Source of the DNA: Clostridia bacterium
GTDB taxonomy: Bacteria > Bacillota > Clostridia > Oscillospirales > Acutalibacteraceae
NCBI GenBank assembly: GCA_017517135.1
Contig: JAFXAK010000024.1
Location: 1 to 64,000, forward strand
Length of the DNA stretch: 64,000 bases
Direction of reading: 5' to 3'
The notes beneath the pieces are model-generated. The model was not told the origin of the DNA, searched no databases, and saw only the letters and a program-made list of their open reading frames with translations. The translations under genes and the position numbers were made by a program. Position 1 is the stretch's first letter. Every line of letters starts with the position of its first letter. This document shows positions 15,923 to 23,445 of this stretch, piece by piece.

Positions 15923-17594
15923 CTTTCTTACTCCTTACTTCTCGTATATATTCAAGCCATTTTTCGCTGAAGGCTTCCACCTCAGGTGTCGCGATACAGT
16001 TGAAGTGTCCTAAATTCATCGTTATTTTCAGGTTCTGCGTATCCAAGGTAACCGTATAGAACGGCACCTGAGGATATTCAGATTTTCTAAGGAAAAAGAT
16101 ACATCTTTCTCCCTTTGCATGCTCCTTCACATATCTGCCTACACAGTGACTGAGTATTTTTCCTTCGTATCTGAGGGACTTAGGCTCGGGAGCTATAAAG
16201 ATACAGAATCCGTCAGCTGCAAAATTAAAGTCCTCAAATTCTTTTTTTAGCTTTCTGAACGCGGCTCTTTCTTTCTTTTCCTTCTTTGCAAAATCATTTT
16301 CAGTGCGCTCATTAATCTTTTCAACATATCGGTCATGGAACACCTTAATGTTCTGAGGATACTTGTCACGCATGCTATCAAAAGCTTCCCCGAGATCTTC
16401 TGCCATCTTCCAGTAGTCCGAGAGATAATACCACGAGATATGATTTTCGGGATATTTCTTTTGCTGCTTAAGCAAATACCGGCATATCCTTACAGTAGGC
16501 TCACTGTGTTCAATTATTTCCTTAAAATCATGAATAGTAAGATTATCAAGAAATAGCTTGAATTCCGCTGCACCGGGAGCATTACCCTTTTCTCTTGCCT
16601 TTTTGTATAAATCAAGCTCCGTGGGAGTCCATTTCTGAGACTTGAAATAAAAATATTCTTCCTTGTTAAGTCCCAGCATTTTTGCAGGCTTTTTCTGCTT
16701 AAAATCAAGCCCTTTTCTTATAATCTTTGCAGGATTACCGTAATTGATACCGTAGGAGTTTTCTTCAGTCAACTGATTTATAAACGGGGAAAGCCCCTCG
16801 TTTACAAGATTCTCAAGCTGATTATGCAAAAGATAAGACCGAAGATATGATATGAGATAACACTTACCCCTTTTTGATTGCTTTATAAAAAGATTGATTT
16901 TCGCATTTTGAAGACAGGTTCCCTCAAAAATACTGTCATTTATGCAATAAAAATCCAATCCGCTGTTTTTAAGTGTATCCTCACACCGCCTTAGTGCCTT
17001 CCACTCTTCCAAAGGACTATATTGATAACCGGTATATTGGTTATAGGACGAAGTATATCCTACATACTTATAGCACCGCTTTTTTGAAAAGGCATAAGCC
17101 TCCCATGGATTAACTTCGATTTCCGTATCAGCCGATTTGCTGACACTTTTGGAGGTTCGCCATAACAGGAATACAGGCGTTTCTTCAATCCTTTCTACTG
17201 TCATAAAAAAGCCGGCACTTAATTCTGTTTTGCGTCCTATAGCCCCCACATGAAAAACCTCTGCTTCAGCCGCACATTCAGGACAAAGAACATTATCACC
17301 GCTCCACACCTGCTCACCGTTTATAAGCTGAAATCCGAAGGGAGCAGGTGCATATGCGCTGCGGCATCCGTTAAATTCAACCCTCGGCAGATAAAAAACT
17401 TCCTTACAGGCACTGCATCTGCACTCGCACATTTTTTCTTTATGTCCCGTCAGAGGATCCTGTACATAAGCATTTCTGTAAATAATAGCCTCTGCGTTAT
17501 ATATGCTGTGTGTCGATTTGTACCATTCGAGAACATCACAGGAAGGCATTGTCGGCAATTTAAGCAGCAGCTCATCCTGAAATTCCTTGCTCAT
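15879..17594 (-). CDS. PcfJ-like protein
   Basis: A 571-residue protein with GGAGG before its ATG. It starts with a region containing two CxxC pairs (CRCSACKE and CPECAAE, about residues 58-105), likely zinc-binding. The C-terminal part carries the PcfJ signature: LRYEGKILSHCVGRYVKEHA, then IFFLRKSEYPQVPFYTVTL and MNLGHFNC. PcfJ proteins were named from an enterococcal conjugative plasmid and also occur in prophages next to PcfK; their biochemical role is not known. Here the PcfK-like gene is immediately upstream with a four-base overlap, a conserved pairing. Confidence 0.85.
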   Translation of the reverse strand: MSKEFQDELLLKLPTMPSCDVLEWYKSTHSIYNAEAIIYRNAYVQDPLTGHKEKMCECRCSACKEVFYLPRVEFNGCRSAYAPAPFGFQLINGEQVWSGDNVLCPECAAEAEVFHVGAIGRKTELSAGFFMTVERIEETPVFLLWRTSKSVSKSADTEIEVNPWEAYAFSKKRCYKYVGYTSSYNQYTGYQYSPLEEWKALRRCEDTLKNSGLDFYCINDSIFEGTCLQNAKINLFIKQSKRGKCYLISYLRSYLLHNQLENLVNEGLSPFINQLTEENSYGINYGNPAKIIRKGLDFKQKKPAKMLGLNKEEYFYFKSQKWTPTELDLYKKAREKGNAPGAAEFKLFLDNLTIHDFKEIIEHSEPTVRICRYLLKQQKKYPENHISWYYLSDYWKMAEDLGEAFDSMRDKYPQNIKVFHDRYVEKINERTENDFAKKEKKERAAFRKLKKEFEDFNFAADGFCIFIAPEPKSLRYEGKILSHCVGRYVKEHAKGERCIFFLRKSEYPQVPFYTVTLDTQNLKITMNLGHFNCIATPEVEAFSEKWLEYIREVRSKKDERKHKYNRNAECA

Positions 17595-17962
17595 ATAAAA
17601 TCCTCCAGTCTGATAATGTTATCATCTGTCTGAGGTCCCGGACTTTCTTCATCCGAATTAATATCCTCATCAGGGATTCCGTAGAATTTCTTAATAATCC
17701 CCTCTGCCACATTCGGCGGAATACAGATACATTTACCCTTATTCTCTTTATGAAGCCTGTCCGCTTCTTTTTTAATCTCTGCAGCGCACTTTTCAAGGCT
17801 CATTTCTTTAACATCAAGGTCAGCAAGCACAAGCTCTGCCGCCTTTGAATTATTGCGGCAGATATCCTTTAACTGCTCACCGACCATATAAATATCTGTG
17901 TTTTCTTTCCCTTTTTGCTGCGAAGCAATCTTCTCCAACAATTCATTAAATTTGTTATCCAT
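17591..17962 (-). CDS. PcfK-like protein
   Basis: A 123-residue protein directly upstream of, and overlapping, the PcfJ-like gene, the usual PcfK place. It contains a helical core (MSLEKCAAEIKKEADRLH) and a segment IPPNVAEGIIKKFYGIPDED similar to the end of the PcfK domain, then an acidic tail. Translation begins after the phage-wide leader AAAAGGAGACCTACC followed by AATG. Function is unknown; co-occurrence with PcfJ is the main evidence. Confidence 0.55.
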   Translation of the reverse strand: MDNKFNELLEKIASQQKGKENTDIYMVGEQLKDICRNNSKAAELVLADLDVKEMSLEKCAAEIKKEADRLHKENKGKCICIPPNVAEGIIKKFYGIPDEDINSDEESPGPQTDDNIIRLEDFI

Positions 17963-17963
17963 T

Positions 17964-17978
17964 GGTAGGTCTCCTTTT
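17964..17978 (-). repeat. Shared ribosome-site module, copy 1
   Basis: The leader AAAAGGAGACCTACC immediately precedes the start of the PcfK-like gene; the same 13-14 bases recur at 19402, 19621 and 22261 in the prophage. Confidence 0.8.
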
Positions 17979-18157
17979 TAATCTTTATAGTGAACTGTAT
18001 ATCCGCAATCCTGCAGCCATTTCTGAACCAGGAACATCTTTATAGTACATATTAAAGAATGAACCTTATCCGCAAGACCACGCACACCAAGCCATCCGAG
18101 AATAAACCCAACCACAGCTGCCTCAAAAATAATAACTATACACAACCATATATCCAT
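17978..18157 (-). CDS. Small phage membrane protein, 59 aa
   Basis: Starts at ATG 18157 with GGAGAAATTAGT upstream; the longer frame to 18250 runs into the preceding gene. The product begins MDIWLCIVIIFEAAVVGFIL, a single hydrophobic segment continuing with GWLGVRGLADKVHSL, and ends with a short polar tail. Looks like a one-pass membrane protein of unknown role in the early operon. A holin-like use cannot be excluded but position argues against it. Confidence 0.55.
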   Translation of the reverse strand: MDIWLCIVIIFEAAVVGFILGWLGVRGLADKVHSLICTIKMFLVQKWLQDCGYTVHYKD

Positions 18158-18170
18158 ACTAATTTCTCCT

Positions 18171-18401
18171 TTATTTTTTATTATGATAATGTTTTTTCTT
18201 TTCTTGCTTGTGAATCCCGTCGCATCGCTGTTCATCCAAGGAACAATCAATAAGCTTTGTCTTTCTTATTCGCTCGCATTCCTCGAAATACTGCTTATAA
18301 ATCGCACATTCTGAATGGCAAGTAGCAGTTCTGTCCGGGCAATCCTTTGGACACGGCGGAGCCGGCTGGTTCACCGATAGACTTATTTTTGGAAATGCCA
18401 T
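18171..18401 (-). CDS. Small Cys-rich phage protein, 76 aa
   Basis: ATG at 18401 with AAGGAGGG upstream. Motif CPKDCPDRTATCHSEC (about residues 17-32) followed by a helix with YKQYFEECERIRK and a basic tail. This short CPxxCPDRxxxCHxxC type is common in early regions of Clostridia phages; it probably binds zinc. Function unknown. Confidence 0.7.
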   Translation of the reverse strand: MAFPKISLSVNQPAPPCPKDCPDRTATCHSECAIYKQYFEECERIRKTKLIDCSLDEQRCDGIHKQEKKKHYHNKK

Positions 18402-18422
18402 ATTTGCCCTCCTTTACATTTA

Positions 18423-18761
18423 TTACGCTGTAACTGTAAGCGGCTCAACTCTTATCGAATTTATATTCCTCTCCAGTCTATGTACAGCTGCAACAAGCAG
18501 TCCTGCTGTAGGATATAATTCTCTGAAATCTATTCCGTAAGCCGTTTTTTTGGGGGAAGAATAGGCATGTCCTTTTATAAGAATCTCATTCATCTCGTTG
18601 AGAATTTCGCCCTTTTGCATCTTTAACTCAAGACATACTTTTTTCGCTGCCGCTTCAGATTTTTGGCAACAAATAACCCTGTCTTCGCCTTCAACAACTG
18701 CATGGGTGTAATGATGATGCATGTCAACAAAAAGTAATTTGTCATTCAAGTAAAACTTCAT
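18423..18761 (-). CDS. Phage protein of unknown function, 112 aa
   Basis: I choose ATG 18761, which overlaps the end of the upstream gene by 20 bases and has GAGG nine bases upstream; the longer frame to 18848 is internal to that gene. The product starts MKFYLNDKLLFVDMHHHYTH, with an HHH cluster, and includes a helical middle and a C-terminal helix with AAVHRLERNINSIRVE. No family recognised. Confidence 0.55.
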   Translation of the reverse strand: MKFYLNDKLLFVDMHHHYTHAVVEGEDRVICCQKSEAAAKKVCLELKMQKGEILNEMNEILIKGHAYSSPKKTAYGIDFRELYPTAGLLVAAVHRLERNINSIRVEPLTVTA

Positions 18762-18981
18762 TCTTCTGTACCTCTTTTTCAAACTGTCTGAAAGACATAT
18801 CAACATTTTTGTGTTTATATGCCCGTCGTCTCTTTTGAATAAGCTCATAAACAGTTTTTTTACCGTCTTCAGCTTTCACCGCCGCCATTTGTACACATTG
18901 TCTATGGCATCCTTTTTGTTTTGCTGAACATTTTCTGCAATCTATCCGCACTGTTACGGTTACATCTTCAATTAATTTCAT
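18742..18981 (-). CDS. Small Cys-containing phage protein, 79 aa
   Basis: Start ATG 18981 overlaps the stop of the upstream HTH gene. Residues 15-30 read CRKCSAKQKGCHRQC, a compact zinc-finger-like cluster, followed by a basic helix (ELIQKRRRAYKHKN). It may bind nucleic acid. Part of a chain of overlapping small early genes. Confidence 0.6.
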   Translation of the reverse strand: MKLIEDVTVTVRIDCRKCSAKQKGCHRQCVQMAAVKAEDGKKTVYELIQKRRRAYKHKNVDMSFRQFEKEVQKNEVLLE

Positions 18982-19348
18982 CCGCTTTACCCTCCATAAT
19001 TAAAGAACTGAAGAATTCATCAAAAGCGGTTACGGGAACGAGAATTTTCTTTCCGCATTTCCCGAGCTTGGGACATCCGTCAAGCTGAAATATCTGATAA
19101 AGCGTTGTACGGCTAACTCCGTATCGCTCTAAAGCCTGAGAAACTGACATATATAAAGGTGTTATATTTGTTGCTTCTGCATCAGTCTTCGGCGCACTCT
19201 GTACTGTCTTCAAATGTTCCAACAGAGCCGTTGCAATTTCAACAAGCGCATGTGTTGACTGTTCGATACTCTCTCCTGCCATTTTCGCAAGCTCTGTAAG
19301 ACTCTGTTCGGGCGTGGTAGGGGCAATAAATTTTACCGTGTTATTCAT
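18968..19348 (-). CDS. Helix-turn-helix (excisionase-like) phage protein
   Basis: A 126-residue protein from ATG 19348, preceded by GAGGAGACCTGC, a variant of the shared leader. Residues about 65-120 form a MerR/excisionase-type winged helix: YMSVSQALERYGVSRTTLYQI, then LGKCGKKILVPVTAFDEFFSS. Such domains act as recombination directionality factors or early regulators. Location just after the Cro-like gene fits an early excisionase or regulator, but which of these cannot be told. The N-terminal part is helical and may dimerise. Confidence 0.7.
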   Translation of the reverse strand: MNNTVKFIAPTTPEQSLTELAKMAGESIEQSTHALVEIATALLEHLKTVQSAPKTDAEATNITPLYMSVSQALERYGVSRTTLYQIFQLDGCPKLGKCGKKILVPVTAFDEFFSSLIMEGKADEIN

Positions 19349-19401
19349 TTTGCAGGTCTCCTCTCTGCTTTTTTTAGATTTTTTTGATATTAATATCCGT
19401 T

Positions 19402-19414
19402 GGTAGGTCTCCTT
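19402..19414 (-). repeat. Shared ribosome-site module, copy 2
   Basis: AAGGAGACCTACC lies 54-66 bases upstream of the HTH gene start but is not followed directly by a start codon, so it may be a relic or mark a lost gene. Confidence 0.75.
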
Positions 19415-19428
19415 CAGTAGTTTCTGCA

Positions 19429-19617
19429 TCAAGCCTTATCAAATGCAGGCAGATGCAGAACATTCAAAATTTCACAAATACAGCCTATCTGTTCATCAAT
19501 ATACTTATCTTCCTTGCCGTAAGCGGAATAATGCCGTAAAGCCCTGTATATAAGCTCCCGTTCTCCCACAGCAAGATGCAGTTCAATGCCGCAATTGTTC
19601 TTCTCTAAAAAATTCAT
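19429..19617 (-). CDS. Small phage protein, 62 aa
   Basis: ATG 19617 is preceded by the shared leader AAAAAGGAGACCTACCGAT. The product (MNFLEKNNCGIELHLAVGER, then ELIYRALRHYSAYG) is mostly helical. No family recognised; part of the early lytic operon after the Cro-like gene. Confidence 0.55.
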   Translation of the reverse strand: MNFLEKNNCGIELHLAVGERELIYRALRHYSAYGKEDKYIDEQIGCICEILNVLHLPAFDKA

Positions 19618-19620
19618 ATC

Positions 19621-19636
19621 GGTAGGTCTCCTTTTT
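19621..19636 (-). repeat. Shared ribosome-site module, copy 3
   Basis: AAAAAGGAGACCTACC just before the ATG of the 62-aa gene; exact core match to the copies at 17964, 19402 and 22261. Confidence 0.8.
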
Positions 19637-19650
19637 TAATGAGTATTAAT

Positions 19651-19665
19651 GTTGCGTTATGCAAC
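19651..19665. promoter_or_regulatory. Repressor operator candidate, at end of cro-like gene
   Basis: GTTGCGTTATGCAAC is a palindrome with the same TTGC/GCAA half-sites as the three sites in the cI-cro intergenic region. It overlaps the stop codon of the Cro-like gene. Confidence 0.5.
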
Positions 19666-19872
19666 CTGATGACAAAAAAAATATAGTATAAATTCACTAT
19701 CAGGAATATTCAATATCGACATCAAAAGCCATGCCTCATCAAGCGTCATTTTTGCTTTTCCCGATATTTTTTTTCCTAATGTATATGCACTTATTTCCAT
19801 TTTCAAAGCTATTTCACCAATAGTTAAGCCTTGTTCTACAATACGTGCTCTTATCTTTTTTTCATTGGGCAT
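19657..19872 (-). CDS. Cro-like repressor (XRE family)
   Basis: A 71-residue protein in the divergent position to the CI-like repressor. Residues about 14-40 form a helix-turn-helix (GLTIGEIALKMEISAYTLGKK), followed by a helical remainder ending in a hydrophobic segment. It should be the first gene of the early lytic operon under a promoter (19913-19941) framed by operators. ATG 19872 has AAAGGAGTGATAAA upstream. Cro-like function is inferred from size, fold and position. Confidence 0.75.
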   Translation of the reverse strand: MPNEKKIRARIVEQGLTIGEIALKMEISAYTLGKKISGKAKMTLDEAWLLMSILNIPDSEFILYFFCHQVA

Positions 19873-19893
19873 TTTATCACTCCTTTATCATTT

Positions 19894-19909
19894 GTTGCAT
19901 TTTTGCAAC
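19894..19909. promoter_or_regulatory. Repressor operator candidate, start of early transcript
   Basis: GTTGCATTTTTGCAAC, a near-perfect 16-bp palindrome just downstream of the minus-strand -10 box, so a bound repressor would block early transcription. Confidence 0.75.
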
Positions 19910-19912
19910 TTC

Positions 19913-19941
19913 ATACTAACACAGTGCTTTGCATTTGTCAA
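19913..19941 (-). promoter_or_regulatory. Early lytic promoter (PR-like)
   Basis: Minus-strand TTGACA (complement 19936-19941) and TAGTAT (complement 19913-19918) with a 17-bp spacer drive the Cro-like gene. Operator palindromes lie on both sides. Confidence 0.8.
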
Positions 19942-19956
19942 TAGCATTTTTGCAAC
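19942..19956. promoter_or_regulatory. Repressor operator candidate, upstream of early -35
   Basis: TAGCATTTTTGCAAC has one perfect and one degenerate half-site and abuts the -35 box of the early promoter. Confidence 0.6.
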
Positions 19957-19982
19957 TTTTTTTGTATATTTTCAAAAAAATG

Positions 19983-20011
19983 TTGCATTTTATGCAAATT
20001 AGTGTTATAGT
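19983..20011 (+). promoter_or_regulatory. Repressor maintenance promoter with overlapping operator
   Basis: Plus-strand TTGCAT (19983-19988), 17-bp spacer, TATAGT (20006-20011). The palindrome TTGCATTTTATGCAA (19983-19997) covers the -35 box, giving autorepression. The start codon lies only about ten bases after the predicted start of transcription, without a clear ribosome site. Confidence 0.7.
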
Positions 20012-20027
20012 ACTTTTGGTGATTACT

Positions 20028-20702
20028 ATGAATAAAAGAAATATACTTGCAGGCGAAAGACTGAAACAATGCAGAAAAAACGCAGAAAAAACACTGGAAC
20101 AAATAGGGATGTTGTGCGGTGTTCATAAAACTACCGTTATGAGGTGGGAAAAAGGAGAGATTGAAAAAATCGGGTTGCCAACAATTCAACTCCTTGCTTC
20201 TTTTTTTAATGTTTCTCCTGCATGGCTATCAGGCTTTGATGCCCCAATGCACGATAAAACCGACAAAATAAAAAATCCCACTGTTACAACCGACACGGTA
20301 AAGCTCCCTGTCATCGGCAATATAGCAGCAGGATATGAAGAGATAGCCATTGAAGACTGGAGCGGAGAAACCGTAGAGGTTCCGAACTCCTATCTTAAAG
20401 GCAGAAAAATAAACGATTTTATCGTACTTAAGGTTCACGGAGATAGTATGTACCCCGAATATCACGACGGCGACAAGGTTGTTATTCTGAAACAAAATAA
20501 TCTTGACCGTTCAGGCTCTGTCTGCGCTGTTCTTTATAATGATGAAATGGCAACTCTGAAAAGAGTAGATGTAATTGATGATAAAATTAAACTCACTCCT
20601 CTGAATCATAACTATGCCCCAAAAACAATCTCCGGAGAAGAAAAAGAACACTTCAGAATTATAGGTATCCCCAAAATGTTAATACGAGAAATAGAAGATT
20701 GA
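20028..20702 (+). CDS. CI-like repressor, XRE HTH plus S24 peptidase domain
   Basis: A 224-residue lysogeny repressor; ATG 20028 is chosen because the frame upstream covers the promoter and operators. Residues about 8-65 are an XRE helix-turn-helix (LEQIGMLCGVHKTTVMRWE). The C-terminal LexA/S24 domain has an Ala-Gly cleavage site in NIAAGYEE, the catalytic Ser in HGDSMYPEYHDGD and the Lys in MATLKRVD. It should be cleaved after RecA activation, inducing the prophage. Divergent from the Cro-like gene with shared operators. Confidence 0.93.
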   Translation: MNKRNILAGERLKQCRKNAEKTLEQIGMLCGVHKTTVMRWEKGEIEKIGLPTIQLLASFFNVSPAWLSGFDAPMHDKTDKIKNPTVTTDTVKLPVIGNIAAGYEEIAIEDWSGETVEVPNSYLKGRKINDFIVLKVHGDSMYPEYHDGDKVVILKQNNLDRSGSVCAVLYNDEMATLKRVDVIDDKIKLTPLNHNYAPKTISGEEKEHFRIIGIPKMLIREIED

Positions 20703-20748
20703 TTGAGGATGTTTTTTTACTTAAACAATCTATTTTTGGGAGAAAAAA

Positions 20749-21120
20749 ATGCATATCGGAGAATACATAAATAACTACTTACTTACAAATAAAATCTCAC
20801 AAAGACAATTTGCAAAGCAGTGTGGTCTTTCAAATGGATATATTTCTATGCTTATTAATAATGTTAATCCAAAAACAGGAAGACCTATAATACCTTCATT
20901 AACGGCTCTACTTTCTATTTCTCGTGCAATGGGAATTACAATAGATGATTTGTTTGACCGTGTGGATGATATGCTCGTCGATATTTCAGTAGCAAAAAAT
21001 CTGCCCACCGCAAAAAGCAGTGAGCATTTAGATGAATATATTGAATTGTTCCTACAGCTCTCCCCCGAACAGCAAACGCTTGTTATATCAATGATAAAAG
21101 GAATATTATCAAATCAATAA
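20749..21120 (+). CDS. XRE-family regulator, 123 aa
   Basis: An N-terminal helix-turn-helix (KISQRQFAKQCGLSNGYISM) with a loop containing NPKTGRPIIPS, then a helical C-terminal tail (LDEYIELFLQLSPEQQ). ATG 20749 follows GGGAG. It is cotranscribed with the CI-like gene. It may be a second repressor or control the membrane protein gene that follows. Confidence 0.8.
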   Translation: MHIGEYINNYLLTNKISQRQFAKQCGLSNGYISMLINNVNPKTGRPIIPSLTALLSISRAMGITIDDLFDRVDDMLVDISVAKNLPTAKSSEHLDEYIELFLQLSPEQQTLVISMIKGILSNQ

Positions 21121-21138
21121 TAAGAGGATGTATTTTTT

Positions 21139-22002
21139 ATGAATTATTCAGAATACAAAAAACATAAAAAAGTAAATAATATTACATTTATTCTTTCAGT
21201 AGTTTTAAAAATAATCATTTTCATTTCTTTAATCATTTTTGCAGTAACATTTCAGACACACTCTAATATTTCTACTTATACAATTTTTTACGGTAGATAC
21301 ATTCTGCCGCCCCTTCTGATTCTTCTTTTTTGTTGGGAAATACATAAAATAGATTCCGAAAAAGCAAAAATGTTCCGATACATTGCATCATTCGAAGAAA
21401 TAGCAAACGCACATGAATTCAAATCATCTTCTTCAGATCCGTTCTATAAAGAAATATGCACTTTTTACGCATCCGCCAAAGTCAAAGAATGGGTTGAAGA
21501 ATGTGTGAAAATTGCTATTCGCAATTTTGAAAATGACAAATGTCTGAGTCTTTATTCCTTGGCAATGTATGAGCAGGAAATTAAAAAGAACTGGGATAAA
21601 TACAAAGGAAGAAAGGTCATTACAGGCGGCTTTGCCCTTACATCTTTTTCCAGCTTTGTTTTTATTGCATATCCGTTTTTTGATGATATTCCTAACGATA
21701 TAAACAGCAACAATTACATTTACTCTAAAATTGACGAAGAAAAAGCTAAAGCCTATTTAATCAAATATCATCAATTAGTTTTCAGAAGCCAGGAAAAGAA
21801 TCTTATTAATCAGGCATTAAATATGATTAACTCAAAATGGGTAAACTCTGACAACAAACAAATCGAATTTGACACCGGTACAAAGGCAATTCTAACCGGA
21901 ACTCTTGATATGGATGCCACGGGTAATCTTACCCTTATAAACTGTGAAATCGAAAGAAATGATATTATCAGTCGAATGAACAAGGAATTTAGCAATAATT
22001 AA
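21139..22002 (+). CDS. Prophage membrane protein of unknown function
   Basis: A 287-residue protein between the repressors and the integrase, expressed with the lysogeny genes. Two N-terminal membrane segments (about residues 15-38 and 50-66) are followed by a long soluble region with many charged residues, a third hydrophobic stretch (about 158-178: GFALTSFSSFVFIAYPFF) and a C-terminal domain ending in LINCEIERNDIISRM. No family recognised. Position in the lysogeny block and membrane nature fit a cargo gene such as superinfection exclusion or an abortive-infection effector; this is inference only. Low GC relative to neighbours. Confidence 0.6.
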   Translation: MNYSEYKKHKKVNNITFILSVVLKIIIFISLIIFAVTFQTHSNISTYTIFYGRYILPPLLILLFCWEIHKIDSEKAKMFRYIASFEEIANAHEFKSSSSDPFYKEICTFYASAKVKEWVEECVKIAIRNFENDKCLSLYSLAMYEQEIKKNWDKYKGRKVITGGFALTSFSSFVFIAYPFFDDIPNDINSNNYIYSKIDEEKAKAYLIKYHQLVFRSQEKNLINQALNMINSKWVNSDNKQIEFDTGTKAILTGTLDMDATGNLTLINCEIERNDIISRMNKEFSNN

Positions 22003-22221
22003 CAACCTAACACGCACTTTTCCCCGATTTATATTCGTTACCGCACAAAACACTACTATTAACACTCATTTTTATACTTTTGGGTTCTTATTTTTCGTTT
22101 ATCCCGTAAAACACTACCACAAGAACCTCAAATATTATCTCAACAAGTTACCGGCAAGTTAAATTTCTGTTGTTTATCAACATATTCCCATTCACGCAAG
22201 TATTCTGAGCAAATTACAAGC
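22003..22221. other. Non-coding gap upstream of the integrase leader
   Basis: No supported gene. Short repeats of AAAACACTAC (near 22048 and 22109) and CAAGTTA-like blocks are visible but too weak to name. Could hold integrase arm sites. Confidence 0.3.
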
Positions 22222-22261
22222 AAATAAAAAAAATGCTCACCGGCTACCACCCCGATGAGCA
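22222..22261 (-). terminator. Minus-strand rho-independent terminator
   Basis: TGCTCA/TGAGCA and CGG/CCG pair (22234-22261), followed on the minus strand by a T-rich run. It would stop leftward transcription coming from the integrase or tRNA side before it reaches the lysogeny genes. Confidence 0.6.
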
Positions 22262-22274
22262 AAGGAGACCTACC
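22261..22274 (+). repeat. Shared ribosome-site module, copy 4 (plus strand)
   Basis: AAAGGAGACCTACC, identical to the minus-strand copies, here in the integrase leader and without an adjacent start codon. Confidence 0.75.
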
Positions 22275-22306
22275 GACGAATAACAATTCCAACCACAGAA
22301 AAGACC

Positions 22307-22371
22307 GCCGAAAGGACATGTTTATTATACTACATCCTTTCGGCAATGTCAAACATTTTACCGAAAGGATG
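22307..22371 (+). promoter_or_regulatory. Mutually exclusive hairpins over the integrase ribosome site
   Basis: Three arms share CCGAAAGGA: arm 1 at 22308-22320, the inverted arm 2 CATCCTTTCGG at 22333-22343, and arm 3 CCGAAAGGATG at 22361-22371, which is the integrase ribosome site. Arms 1-2 or arms 2-3 can pair but not both; 2-3 (11 bp) hides the ribosome site. Confidence 0.5.
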
Positions 22372-22377
22372 TTTTTT

Positions 22378-23445
22378 ATGCCAAAAGCAAAATATTCTAA
22401 AGACTCAACAGGTTACTATTACACAAATGTCAAAACCAACAAATTAAGAGCTGACGGCTATCCCGAATACAAACGAGTAAGAGCAAAAACAATAAAGGCT
22501 CTTGATGAAAAACTGCAGAAACTTGAAGAAACGAAGCTATTACACGAAGATGCATCTAAGATAACCGTTGATCAATGGTACAAAATATGGTTTACTTCCT
22601 ATAAATCAGACCTTGCGCCGTCCACCCAGGACTATTATAAGAATCTTTACACTAAGCATATATCACCTAATATAGGCACATTTAAGCTCATTTCTGTCAA
22701 CGAAACACAATGTCAGTCTATTCTTACGGGTATGAGCAAGAATGATTATTCTATCCGTACTGTCAAAGGTGTACGCAAGGTTCTTTTCAGTCTTTTTGAT
22801 AAAGCACAGAAAAACAGGTATATCCCGGTAAATCCATGCACAGATTTAACAGCAAACGGGGCAAAACAAAAAGACAGACGGGCATTGACAGAAGAAGAAA
22901 GAAATGCATATCTTAAAGCTTGCCGAGAACACGAGTTCGGCACCTTTGCCGCTTTTCTCTATTTCTTCGGGTTGCGCCGTGGTGAAGCACTCGCCCTCAC
23001 AGGCACAGACATTCTTTCAGACAAAATAAGAGTTTCAAAGCAACTCACTTTCCCCGATAATAATCAACCGCACTTAGCGGCTCCAAAGACCGCCGCAGGT
23101 GTCCGAGAAATCCCGATTCCGACCAAGGCAAGATTCTATATAAATTTCAATAATATAGGTAGCGGCTATCTGTTCACGGGAACAGACAGCAAACCTCTGA
23201 CATACTCAGAAGCCCGCCGTCGATGGAATTCCTTTCTCAAATGTGCTTTTCCGGAAGGAACAGACATAACAGAACACTATCTTCGGCATAATTACTGCTC
23301 AATGCTTTTTGAAAATGAAGTTGATTTGCTCACGGTTAGAACTCTCGCAGGACATGAGGATATTTCCACCACACTTGAAATTTACACACACTACACAGAA
23401 AAAATGCAAACAACAGCATCAAAAAAGATACTTTCAATCGGATAA
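22378..23445 (+). CDS. int: Tyrosine recombinase integrase
   Basis: A 355-residue phage integrase. ATG 22378 is chosen because AAAGGATG lies just upstream; the frame extends to 22255 without a ribosome site. An N-terminal arm-binding region (YYYTNVKTNKL), a SAM-like core-binding domain (about 60-160: VDQWYKIWFTSYKSDL), and a catalytic domain with Arg in FGLRRGEAL, the His-x-x-Arg box in TEHYLRHNY, His in LAGHEDIST and the nucleophile Tyr in LEIYTHYTE are all present. It points to tRNA-Pro 160 bp downstream, the probable attachment site, and should catalyse insertion and excision. Confidence 0.95.
   Translation: MPKAKYSKDSTGYYYTNVKTNKLRADGYPEYKRVRAKTIKALDEKLQKLEETKLLHEDASKITVDQWYKIWFTSYKSDLAPSTQDYYKNLYTKHISPNIGTFKLISVNETQCQSILTGMSKNDYSIRTVKGVRKVLFSLFDKAQKNRYIPVNPCTDLTANGAKQKDRRALTEEERNAYLKACREHEFGTFAAFLYFFGLRRGEALALTGTDILSDKIRVSKQLTFPDNNQPHLAAPKTAAGVREIPIPTKARFYINFNNIGSGYLFTGTDSKPLTYSEARRRWNSFLKCAFPEGTDITEHYLRHNYCSMLFENEVDLLTVRTLAGHEDISTTLEIYTHYTEKMQTTASKKILSIG

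Noticed and set aside
22255-22377. N-terminal extension of the integrase
   Set aside because: The extension has no ribosome site at its start and covers the hairpin arms; the ATG at 22378 has a proper site and gives a normal integrase N-terminus. Kept as a possible part of the leader control.
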